A DNA stretch of 64,000 bases from Anthracocystis setariae (lineage: Eukaryota > Basidiomycota > Ustilaginomycetes > Ustilaginales > Ustilaginaceae): NCBI GenBank assembly GCA_928724745.1, contig CAKMXJ010000022.1, positions 62,001 through 126,000 of the forward strand, given 5' to 3'. The position numbers were made by a program, and so were the translations under genes. Position 1 is the first letter of the stretch. The number at the start of each line of letters is the position of its first letter. The notes beneath the pieces were generated by a model, which saw only the letters and a program-made list of their open reading frames with translations, was not told the origin of the DNA and searched no databases. Of this stretch, positions 37,101 to 46,133 are shown in pieces.

Positions 37101-38915
37101 CTACTTGTACTTGTTGATGAACTGGGTGTGGAACTTGCCATACCTATCGATAAACTCGTCGGTCTCCTTGGCCAACACCGTAGTCCTAAAGAAGCACGCA
37201 CCGGTCTCCTCCTCTGGCATCTTGCCAAACCCACTTCCGGGCACAACGCAAATCCCAGTGGCATCCAACATCTCGAGACAGTAAAACTCATCCACCTTCT
37301 TGCCGCTCTCGCTTGCCGCCTCATGCGCCCGCTTGGGTAACGTCACCCGGGGGAACAGATACAACGCTCCCTGCGCTGGTTCCACCTCCACGCCAGGCAA
37401 CTCGGCAAACTTTGTCGCCATCCGATCCGACCTCGACTTGAGCGTCTTATGGATCGCCTCGGTCTCCTGAGCATACAACTCGTACGACGGTTCCCCCACC
37501 TTGGGCGGCTTGACCAGCATATCGACGCCAATCTGACCTTGCAGCGAGGGACACAGCGAGATCGAGGCGAGCTTGTAGATCTCGGCCTGCACATCGGCGT
37601 TGATGTTGGTGAGTTCAAAGTAACCGCCGCGACGTCCACACTCTCCCGAAACGCCCTTGGAGATCGAGTGGAACGAGACGAGCTCGACGCGCTTGGCGAT
37701 CTCGCGATCGTCGCTCGAATTGGCCTTGGAAAAGTCCATGAGCACCTTTTTGAACGAATGAAACGGTCGCGTGTCCGGTTGGTAGATGTTGGCCTGGTAC
37801 ACTTCGTCGGCGAGCAGCACGACGCGTTTGGTGTAGGCCATTCGGATGAGGTCTTGGATGTTTTGGTAGCTCAGACACTGACCCGTAGGATTGCCTGGGT
37901 TGATGACGGCGCAGGCGCGAACGTCGACGCCTTGGGCGCGCGCTTGATCGATGGAACGCGACATGGCCGACACGTCGAGCGACCAATCGTCGAATGGGTT
38001 GAGGTCGTATCGAACCGGCTGTGCGTTGTACAGCGCCAGAGCGGCACTGTAGAGCGGATACTGCGGGATGGGGATCATAACGCCCGTCTCGGGACCGGCG
38101 ATCATGACCTGCAGCAAAAGCTGCACTCCGCCACTCGCGCCCGTCGTCAAGTAGATCAATTCCGGGTCCGAAGCATATCCGTCCCGATGCTCGATGAACT
38201 CGGCGACGTGTTTGCGCACAATCGCAGCGCCCTTGGAATGCGAGTAGGCACCCACACTTCCGATATCGTCGAGCAGCAGCTTGGCGCGCTCCTGCGTATC
38301 GCTAGGGAAAAGTTGGTCGACACCCGGCTGGTCCATGAGCTCGGGGTACTCGGTGAGCGCAGCGACCTGTCTCCAAAAGGTGAGCGGCTTCTGGGCAAGG
38401 TATGGTTGTTGCTGCGGGTTACCGATGTTGGCGGTGACTACGGACGAAAAGGGGAGATTGGCGTCGCCGTTGGCGATCTGGGCAGCATACTTGTTGGCCT
38501 TGTTCGAGATCTCTCCACGCACGGCGTACTCGGCTTCGAGCACGTGCGGGTTGATGGTGGAGGTGGTGAGAACGGGTTTGTAGGTGTACTGCTTGCAAGA
38601 CGACGACGCGAAGCCGCGCGACGACGATGCTTGGGTGGTGTACGACGAACCGTACGCGACATCGCTGTGCGACGAGCTCGACGAGATGGACGATCTCGAG
38701 TGCGAACGGTTTCTGGTAGAAGTCATGGTGGTGGTGGTGGTGGTGGCCAAGGTGAAAAGCGAAGCGACACGATGCGAGGGGAAGGAGGAAGCGGCGGTGG
38801 TGAAGAAGGAGGAAGAGGGGAAGAAGGAAGGCTTGGGGAGCAAGTTACAGGAGGAGGATGGAGCCGAGGCAAAGGAGCGCGAGGTTCGGGCAACAGCCAC
38901 ACGAAGCAGACCCAT
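37101..38915 (-). CDS. ALT1: Alanine aminotransferase, probably mitochondrial
   Basis: A 604-residue class I/II aminotransferase of the alanine transaminase type, converting alanine and 2-oxoglutarate to pyruvate and glutamate. Evidence includes INPHVLEAEYAVRGEI near the start of the conserved part, FPSDTQERAKLLL, GAYSHSKGAAIVRKHV, VINPGNPTGQCLS, the DEVYQANIY segment and the PLP-binding lysine in SFHSISKGVSGECGRRGGY. The N-terminal ~130 residues are Ser/Thr/Arg-rich with MGLLRVAVARTSRSFASAP, a plausible mitochondrial presequence. The start is the ATG at 38915; the frame extends upstream only through a TTG codon. Confidence 0.94.
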   Translation of the reverse strand: MGLLRVAVARTSRSFASAPSSSCNLLPKPSFFPSSSFFTTAASSFPSHRVASLFTLATTTTTTMTSTRNRSHSRSSISSSSSHSDVAYGSSYTTQASSSRGFASSSCKQYTYKPVLTTSTINPHVLEAEYAVRGEISNKANKYAAQIANGDANLPFSSVVTANIGNPQQQPYLAQKPLTFWRQVAALTEYPELMDQPGVDQLFPSDTQERAKLLLDDIGSVGAYSHSKGAAIVRKHVAEFIEHRDGYASDPELIYLTTGASGGVQLLLQVMIAGPETGVMIPIPQYPLYSAALALYNAQPVRYDLNPFDDWSLDVSAMSRSIDQARAQGVDVRACAVINPGNPTGQCLSYQNIQDLIRMAYTKRVVLLADEVYQANIYQPDTRPFHSFKKVLMDFSKANSSDDREIAKRVELVSFHSISKGVSGECGRRGGYFELTNINADVQAEIYKLASISLCPSLQGQIGVDMLVKPPKVGEPSYELYAQETEAIHKTLKSRSDRMATKFAELPGVEVEPAQGALYLFPRVTLPKRAHEAASESGKKVDEFYCLEMLDATGICVVPGSGFGKMPEEETGACFFRTTVLAKETDEFIDRYGKFHTQFINKYK

Positions 38916-39801
38916 GATTGATGACTTATGACGAGGGGGGCACACGCACAGCGGGAGGCGCAAGGAGGGTAAAAGTACACTGCTGTACTGACACTCTTGC
39001 GGAGGAGGGAAGGCGGAATGGGCGCAGGCGTGAGTGACGTGCGGGGGTAAGGGTAAGGGTGTTCGGAGAATAGACCGGATAGAAACAGAGCCGGAAGGGG
39101 GAAGCTAAAGGGGAAGGAGGTGTGTTATGGAACAGACGGAGCGAGAGCGTCAGGTGAGAGACGACATATGAAAGCGGCTGCTTGCCCTAAGAAGTCGAGT
39201 CGAAGCGAGTCGAGTCGGGGGTTAGGACGGACAAGACCGGAACAGTGCAGTAGAGTAACTGCTTCTCAAACGTCACTACCCTAGACTACTACTACTTACT
39301 GTACTACGCTGTAGATACAACAAGCACATACACCGAGCAACAAAGCGCGAAAATTTTGTTTGCATCGAGTGAGTCACTTGAGTATAGCACAATACAGTCC
39401 AAGTTACCGCTTGCTCCTATCACAGTTAGAATAAGTAGAGTAGTGCCCTCACTCACTCACTCACTCACTCACTCACTCACTCACTCACTCACTCACTCTC
39501 ACTACTACTCTGCACAGTCACATGAGACCAACTGCTGCCGCTCCATTTTCGATTCATTTTCCGAATCACCGCATGGATGTTTCCTTCTTCGATCTCACAG
39601 TTTTGCACCATTTCTCGGGCTCTCTGCTCTGCACCATCACCTAGTAGTAGTAGTAGTAGAACTGCTTCAACCGACTCGCTCAATTCACAGTCACACGGGC
39701 CAATGGGTATTGCAAGACACAAATGCTGGCTGGTAGATTGCAAGAAAGAATCAAAATCGGGGGTTTGCAGATCAAGCATACCAAGCTTGGTGGTTGTCGG
39801 C
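38916..39801. other. Region upstream of the alanine aminotransferase gene
   Basis: About 890 bp, no supportable gene. It is the upstream region of the aminotransferase gene and the 3' flank of the next minus-strand gene. An ACTC repeat (about 12 units) lies at 39447-39499, and a TACTGTA word at 39297. Confidence 0.55.
39447..39499. repeat. (ACTC)n microsatellite
   Basis: About twelve tandem ACTC units between genes. Confidence 0.95.
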
Positions 39802-41541
39802 TCAAAAAGCATACGAAGCACGCCAACGTTTGAGCGGTCTACCCGTGGCATCTTGCTGATCGTCTTGACCTGCATGCAGCTCGTCAGACAAGCGCTTATG
39901 CTGACTCGATTGAGAACGCGACAAGATATGCTTCTCGACCTCGATCTCGTCTTCTGTCGCCTCGCTGTCATCGTGCTCACGTGCACGTCGACGTCGCTCG
40001 TGGTGGTGACCATGCTCATCCTCATCATCATCATCATCATCGTCACTCCAATTGGTTTGATCCAGACGTGCCAACAGTGCATCTCTGGCCGTCTGCCTAC
40101 CATCCATCTTGCTCTTCTTGCCTTGCGTGACGTTCTGCAACCTAGTCGAGCTACTAGGTGCCACAGCGTTCCGACTTTGTGAATCAGAAACACTGGCTTG
40201 GTCTGAGCCCGACAAGCCTCGCTCCACATCGTACTTGCTCTCGGTCCGCATTTGAGTTGAGACGTCTTGAGCAGCCAGTTGAGCATAAGACCCACTCGAT
40301 GCAATCCGTTTGGCGCTACTGCTGCTCGCTACCGCACTGGTCTGCACCGTACTCGAGCCCATCTTGATCGGCGGGAACAGCAATCTAGGCTGCAGCCTAG
40401 GTGGCCTATCAGGCTGGTGATGAGGGTTGAACTCGTTTGTCCTAGCATACTCTGCATCGCTCGCATCATCGTCATGGTCGTCATCCGAATCGTACTCGGG
40501 ATCAGCATACGTCACCCTCTGCCCACGAAACACGTAGGTGATCTTGCCACGCTCCTTGCCTGGCATCTGTCTTGCTCGGAGGAGTGCAGCGTGAGCGTTG
40601 GGACCGTGGAAACCTTGATCCGCCGGACCTCCTGCGAGGAAAGGGTTGTTGGGAGTATCGCGGATCGGCTCGACAGCGGTGACGCGCTCACTGTGCACCG
40701 GGATGCTCGTGGAAAAGGGACGCGCTAGACGGTGAATGATGGGGTAGCGAGTGATCTGCTGTGGTGGCGTGGTCGCATTCGACGACGAGGCTCTTGGCGT
40801 CGCATCGCTGTGCAAGTCTGGGTAGTCATCATCGTCGTTGTCGTCGTCGTGGTGGACTGAACCTGGCGCATCTTGCTCGCTGTCGTACTCGTCGTAGTAT
40901 GGATGGGAATGATGCACGTGCGATTCGCGATCGGCGGTTGCTGCGAGCTTGGAGGCTTGCGACGAGGAGCAAGAGGATGATGGACGTTGGTGACGATCGA
41001 GGAAAGGGTTATGCTCGTCATCGGACTCGAATGCTGCAGTAGGCTGATTGAGAGTGCCGAAACGGCTGGTGATGGTAGCTGGTGGCCAGAGTGCACTCTG
41101 TGACGCCAAAATCCAAGCTGCAGGAGGATGGACAAAGTGCAGTTGGTGTGTGGATGCAACGACGCTGCTGGAACAAGAGGAGGACGCTGGGAGGATAAAC
41201 GGGTCGGCTTCGGAACTGGCTCTGTGATGGTTGGCATCGTCTTGGTCGTCGTGACGTACATCTTTGCTCATGGGTGGGGTGAGTGGACGAGCAGCGCGTT
41301 GTGCATCCGAGAGATGGTCGGCGGCATGCTTCTTGACTGGACTTGTGATGATGTTGTGGTGGTGGCGCGTGTGCTCCAAGTGGGATTGATGAGGCTGTTG
41401 GATGGTGTTGGTAGCAGCATGGGCGTCAAACATCGGTGCGGCACTGACGGTGGTGTAAATATCAGCCATGCGGCGCGATTTGTCAGGCTTGTGCGTGACG
41501 GTCGACAGAGGAGGTGAGATGAGACCTTGATGGATCGACAT
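39802..41541 (-). CDS. Uncharacterised acidic, largely disordered protein
   Basis: A 579-residue protein I do not recognise. It is mostly low-complexity, with His-, Asp- and Ser-rich runs including a long Asp/Glu stretch near residue 510. The only ordered-looking part is around residues 290-350: DTPNNPFLAGG, then ARQMPGKERGKITYVFRGQRVTYADPEYD. A second NPFL occurs earlier (EHNPFLDRHQ), and the end is basic (GRPLKRWRASYAF). Such a TPxNPFL...ITYVFRG block looks like a conserved short motif of a fungal regulatory protein, but I cannot name the family with confidence. The good ATG at 41541 and long uninterrupted frame support a real gene. It is divergent from the SET/MYND gene. Confidence 0.75.
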   Translation of the reverse strand: MSIHQGLISPPLSTVTHKPDKSRRMADIYTTVSAAPMFDAHAATNTIQQPHQSHLEHTRHHHNIITSPVKKHAADHLSDAQRAARPLTPPMSKDVRHDDQDDANHHRASSEADPFILPASSSCSSSVVASTHQLHFVHPPAAWILASQSALWPPATITSRFGTLNQPTAAFESDDEHNPFLDRHQRPSSSCSSSQASKLAATADRESHVHHSHPYYDEYDSEQDAPGSVHHDDDNDDDDYPDLHSDATPRASSSNATTPPQQITRYPIIHRLARPFSTSIPVHSERVTAVEPIRDTPNNPFLAGGPADQGFHGPNAHAALLRARQMPGKERGKITYVFRGQRVTYADPEYDSDDDHDDDASDAEYARTNEFNPHHQPDRPPRLQPRLLFPPIKMGSSTVQTSAVASSSSAKRIASSGSYAQLAAQDVSTQMRTESKYDVERGLSGSDQASVSDSQSRNAVAPSSSTRLQNVTQGKKSKMDGRQTARDALLARLDQTNWSDDDDDDDEDEHGHHHERRRRAREHDDSEATEDEIEVEKHILSRSQSSQHKRLSDELHAGQDDQQDATGRPLKRWRASYAF

Positions 41542-41846
41542 TGTGTTCAGCTATGGCAGCTGCTTGAGAGAGAGAGAGAGAGAGTTGCGACGTCTAAGAG
41601 GTCATGCAGTTTTGGGGGGGAAAGATGGGTTCAGATGTGGACCAAGGATTCTAGCGTCGAAAAGCAAGCCGAGACTTTATGGATGCAAGGATGCAAAAGG
41701 GACCGGAATGTAGATGGATGCGATGGATGCAATGGCAATGGGAATGGAAATGGTCTTGTGGTATCGATGGCGTTGATGGCAACTAGAGAGGAGAGATAGA
41801 GCAGATGGCTGACATGCGATACGAGGAACCGTCGAGCAAGGGGAAA

Positions 41847-41877
<31 letters not shown>

Positions 41878-42734
41878 TTGCAAAGAAGCGAGTGGATGAT
41901 GGCAAGGCAGTTGCCATGTTGCGGATGGAATGACTACTCTGACGAGCGTTTTGACATTTTTATTGGCAACGCATCGATCCGCTGCCACGCCCACTCTTGT
42001 CGCTCTGTAACGCTCATTTACTGTACGCCACTCTACTACTACAGTACTCACTTTTAGGACTGATAGCGACGTACTGTACTGTACATTACAACAATAATAA
42101 TAATGTGAATCCACGCATGCAACTTGCAACTCACTCAATTTGGGCGTTGCGCTGATCCGTGGGTTTGTGCCAGACAGACTCTGACTGCGTGGAATTTCAT
42201 CAAACGCGTTTCGAATCGCGTCGCTTTTCACTGCGCTACAGAGCTCATCACACTGTTTTTGGCTGGCATATTACATACATTCTTACTATATTATTGTTTG
42301 TCGCGTAAATTGCAAAAAATTGCAGCTCACACCACACGCCGCGCGTGATGGTTTTGACGTGTCGCGTAAATGACCCAAACAATTGCATTTTATTAATTAT
42401 ATAATTATATATTGGCATCGGCTGCCAAGTCGCTATCGGGCTCGATCTCGATCTCGATCTCGCATTTGCATTTGCAATATTGCAATAAATGTATTAAATA
42501 GCCTATACAGTATTCTCGCTCTGATAGCCGATAGCGGCGGCTGAAACGTGGTTGCAGGGTTCGCATTCATTCATTCATTCTTTCCGTTCGTTCGTTCGTC
42601 CGTCCTTCCGTCCGTCCTTCCGTCCGTTGATCTGTCTAATCTATCTGTCTCTCCTCCATCCATCCATCCATCCATCGCGGACCAATCCAGTCACTTGTTC
42701 CTTCTTTCCTTCATTCATTGCTAAGGGGCTCATC
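41542..42734. other. Divergent intergenic region with microsatellites
   Basis: About 1.2 kb between two divergent genes. GA repeats lie at about 41568-41583 and 41850-41872, five TACTGTA/TACAGTA words lie between 42019 and 42083 and at 42506, and TTC/GTC tetranucleotide repeats occupy 42564-42628 and 42655-42676 in the leader of the downstream gene. No gene is supported. Confidence 0.6.
42564..42676. repeat. Compound tetranucleotide repeats
   Basis: Imperfect ATTC, GTTC, GTCC/TTCC and then CATC tandem units just upstream of the SET/MYND gene start. Confidence 0.85.
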
Positions 42735-45545
42735 ATGTCCGCTGCTCAATCCTTTGCTGCCCTCAAGGCCCAGAGGGATGCACGACGCAACCCTTTCGCC
42801 GCTGCCACCAACCCATCGCACCACCCCATCGATACTCCAGCTGCTTCCTTTGCAAGCCCATCTGCATCATCGCACGCCATTCCCATCTCTTCCAACACAA
42901 CCGCACACCATCCGAGTGCTATCCATACTCCAAACTCGGCCACAGCTTACCGAGAGCCCGCGCCCATCTCGCACCATGCCCCACCACGCAAGCCCCGTCC
43001 CGAACCAGGAAAGGCTGGCAGTCGAGTCAGATTACCCGACATTCAGGATCTCGAGTTGCGCTTTGATCCAGTCTCGTCCGAGCGTGCTCTCTTCTACGCA
43101 CCCCTGCCCAAGAACGGTCCCAAGCCTCAAGACTTTTCCATCTCGAGCTCGTCCAACGCATTTTCGCCTTCCGCCGCCGCCGCCTCCTCCTCCTCCTCTC
43201 GCTCCTTGTCCGGTTCGTATTCCTACTCGTACTCTCAGTTGCTGTCCAGCTCCTACTCTGCTCCAGGTGGATGGGCTGCAGCGGGCATCGAAAGCTGTCG
43301 ACCTGGCGACGTGCTGCTGCGTGTACGTCCCCAAGTAGCCGTGCTCTCCACCGCACTCCTCCACCAACGTTGCTCGGCATGCTACTTGCCCGGCGTCGAT
43401 GCTCCAGATCCAACTACGCCGCCATCCAACAAGCTGCAGAAATGCTCGGCCTGCAAACTCGTCCGCTACTGTTCTCCTGCATGTCAACGTCGCGACTGGC
43501 CCTCCCATCGCGACGAATGCAAGGCACTCAAAGCTATGCAACAGCTGCATACTTATCGACACGCACTCCGCCAACAGCGACAGCTCGATCAACGCATCGC
43601 CAACCGCATCGCTCGCTCCCAAGCTGGCAGCGCTCCTTTCGCAATTGGATCCTTCCAAGACAACGACGAGGTCATGGCCCACGCCAATCCACCAGCTCAG
43701 CGTCACAACGCTGACAGCAGCCACACCAGCGCAGCTCGCCATGATTCGGATGACGACGACGACGACGATCACCAAAACGACGGCGATCAGGGCAACGGCG
43801 ACGGCGGCGACGACGACGACGACGATGACGACAATGCTTCGAGGAAGAGTGGCTCGAGCCGTCAGCATACCATGCGTCTGCCAAGCTCGATGATGCGTGC
43901 GCTTGCAAGATGGATCTGGGCTCGCAGTCGAATCGGCATGGGTAGCGGCAAGGACAAGTCGAGCGCTGACAGCCGAGATTTGCTCGAGTTGCTTTCGCAT
44001 CGTGACCGCTTTGCTGCTGAAGAGCTGCAACAGCAGGCTCAGCTTGCCATCCACCTTGCGCAATATCTCACAGCGGCTGCGCGTGCCTCGGCTACGTTTG
44101 GATCCGTCTCACGAGCCGAAGCTCAGCTCAACGAAATGCTGCAGCCGGACAACAACTTTTCGCAGGGTGATGCATTGCGAGCGCTTGGCATCGATTCGGC
44201 GACCGAGCTGCTCGACCTGGTGTGCCAGTTCTCTTCCAACTCGTTTACGCTCACCGACAGTGATTTGAATCCGCTCGGCGTGTGCATGCATCCCAGCATG
44301 GCCATGCTCAACCACTCGTGCACACCCAACGCCGCCGTCGTCTTCCCGTTCGGAGGTGGAGCCAAAGGTGGGCAGCAAAAGTGGAACGACGGCGAAGACA
44401 AGATCATGCAGCTGGTGGCGTTGCGTGCTATCGAGCCAGGTGAGGAGTTGCTCATCTCGTACGTCGACACGGCTGACACGTACGAGCAGAGGAAGAACCA
44501 TCTCAAAAAGCGATACTGTTTCGAATGCCGATGCCAACTGTGTCGTATGAGTCAAGCCAAATCGGCATCTGCCAATGGACAGCCGTTCGCCTCGCCCTCG
44601 TCGTCACCTATGCAGCAGCCTGGGTCATTCCAAGGATTCGGTGTTCGATCACCGCCAGCCAACTGGATCGACCCACGACGAGCAGTTTGGTGTGCCAACC
44701 GTTGTGGAGGCTGGATTGACGGGAGCGGTTTGGAATTGGCGACGATGGGTCAAGCAGCAGCAGCAAAGTGCAACAAGTGCCACACAGTGTCGAACGTGAG
44801 CGCTTCGGATGTAGCTCGGGACACTCAGCAAGCGACCGAGTTGCTCAAGCAAGTGTCAAGGCTGTCGGAGCGAGGCGAGGCAGAGGTGGCGTGGTCGCAG
44901 CTGGCGAAGGCACTAGCTTTGCTGGTGGAACGATACCCGCCATCGTGGCAGCCACTGTTCCAATTGCTTCGATTGGCAACGACGTGTTTGATCGAAGTGG
45001 GGTCGTTGCTGGTGAATCATCCGGATGCGCATGCATCGAACGAGGAAGCAGCGATGTATTGCTTTGACGAGGCGGTTCGGATGCAGATGCTAGTTGTGGC
45101 AGCGACGCAAGCGTCCAACACGCCGATCTACGCCAAGGGACATCCTGCCAGAGCGATAGCGATTGCGACGCTAGCCAAACTGGTGCTTGCTCAGTTTGAC
45201 CATGCGCCGCGTGCGCAGCAGCCAGATGGCAACGGTGCATCGTTCGACGTGAGAGCCGCCGCCGCCGCCGCCAATGCTCCGGTTTGCCGTGCAGCAGTGG
45301 AGCAGACGACTGCTACGGGCGGAAAGACGCTTTCGATCCTCAGGAATGTGCATCATGTTGCGGACGAGATGCGCATCGAACTGGCCAAACAGTTGCTCAC
45401 TCAATCGATCGACGAGCTCGACATTGGCTTCGGCCGATCGAACCAGGGAGGCGGGGCAGGTCGCGAAATGCGTGCAGCGCTCAGCGAGATCGAACGCGAG
45501 GTGGCAATGCTGGCTCACACCACAGATGCCATGTCGATCTCTTGA
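42735..45545 (+). CDS. SET and MYND domain protein (SMYD-like lysine methyltransferase)
   Basis: A 936-residue protein. A MYND zinc finger lies near residues 213-264: CSACYLPG, then KCSACKLVRYCSPACQRRDWPSHRDEC. The SET domain is split as in SMYD proteins; its C-terminal half has the signature MLNHSCTPNAAVVF (~526), ELLISYVDT, and the post-SET cysteines in CFECRCQLC (~594). A further Cys-containing segment (CNKCHTVS) and a helical C-terminal part follow, as in SMYD families. It likely methylates histone or non-histone lysines. An Asp-rich insert separates MYND and SET. The start is the ATG at 42735 (MSAAQSFAALKAQRDARRNPF); the frame upstream is repeat-derived leader. Confidence 0.88.
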   Translation: MSAAQSFAALKAQRDARRNPFAAATNPSHHPIDTPAASFASPSASSHAIPISSNTTAHHPSAIHTPNSATAYREPAPISHHAPPRKPRPEPGKAGSRVRLPDIQDLELRFDPVSSERALFYAPLPKNGPKPQDFSISSSSNAFSPSAAAASSSSSRSLSGSYSYSYSQLLSSSYSAPGGWAAAGIESCRPGDVLLRVRPQVAVLSTALLHQRCSACYLPGVDAPDPTTPPSNKLQKCSACKLVRYCSPACQRRDWPSHRDECKALKAMQQLHTYRHALRQQRQLDQRIANRIARSQAGSAPFAIGSFQDNDEVMAHANPPAQRHNADSSHTSAARHDSDDDDDDDHQNDGDQGNGDGGDDDDDDDDNASRKSGSSRQHTMRLPSSMMRALARWIWARSRIGMGSGKDKSSADSRDLLELLSHRDRFAAEELQQQAQLAIHLAQYLTAAARASATFGSVSRAEAQLNEMLQPDNNFSQGDALRALGIDSATELLDLVCQFSSNSFTLTDSDLNPLGVCMHPSMAMLNHSCTPNAAVVFPFGGGAKGGQQKWNDGEDKIMQLVALRAIEPGEELLISYVDTADTYEQRKNHLKKRYCFECRCQLCRMSQAKSASANGQPFASPSSSPMQQPGSFQGFGVRSPPANWIDPRRAVWCANRCGGWIDGSGLELATMGQAAAAKCNKCHTVSNVSASDVARDTQQATELLKQVSRLSERGEAEVAWSQLAKALALLVERYPPSWQPLFQLLRLATTCLIEVGSLLVNHPDAHASNEEAAMYCFDEAVRMQMLVVAATQASNTPIYAKGHPARAIAIATLAKLVLAQFDHAPRAQQPDGNGASFDVRAAAAAANAPVCRAAVEQTTATGGKTLSILRNVHHVADEMRIELAKQLLTQSIDELDIGFGRSNQGGGAGREMRAALSEIEREVAMLAHTTDAMSIS

Positions 45546-45959
45546 GCCCTGCCTGCCTGATTTACATCTTGGCAGTGTGCTCAGCTAAAACGCTTTATAT
45601 GCATGCTCTCTCTATGTAGGATGGAAGCAAGCGTCGATAGTGTTAATGTAGCCAAAAAAAAAAAAAAAAAAAAGGAAAAAGGGGGTTTCTTCTGTTAGAC
45701 CGTGTGTGCGGATGTGGACAAAGGAGAGAGTAGTAGAGTAGTATTATAATATAGGGTGAGTGAGCAAGCGTGTGCGGGTGTGCGGGCAGAAAGGGTGTGT
45801 GTGAAATTGGGTCGACGCGTCAATTACTCTGTACACACGTTTTTCGGCACTTGCCGTGTTGGCGAACGCGCACTTTGTCAGTCACTGAGCCTCAATAATG
45901 AGCCTCACTGTGAGCCCCAACTCAATGCAACTAATCTACGCGCCGCCGACTCTTTATGG

Positions 45960-45990
<31 letters not shown>

Positions 45991-46133
45991 ACCCAACCCA
46001 ACCCTATCTAGCTGCAAGCTTGCCTCTGCTTCCTTTCTCTCTCTCAACCACATCATCGATACCCTTGCTTGCACCTTATCACTTTGGCTATTCGATCCAC
46101 ATACACGTCGTCTCGTATCGTTTGTCGCCTACC
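45546..46133. other. Upstream region of PDS5
   Basis: About 590 bp with no gene, containing a poly(A) tract (about 45652-45673) and a CT repeat (about 45962-45990) in the likely leader. The PDS5 frame is open through this region, but the sequence there is simple repeat and not coding-like. Confidence 0.6.
45962..45990. repeat. (CT)n microsatellite
   Basis: About fourteen CT units in the PDS5 leader. Confidence 0.93.

Noticed and set aside
42552..42734. N-terminal extension of the SET/MYND gene
   Set aside because: Encoded by TTC/GTC/CATC tetranucleotide repeats; starts with a non-ATG codon.
45756..46133. N-terminal extension of PDS5
   Set aside because: Encoded by a CT repeat and starts at a non-ATG codon; conserved Pds5 sequence begins after the ATG at 46134.
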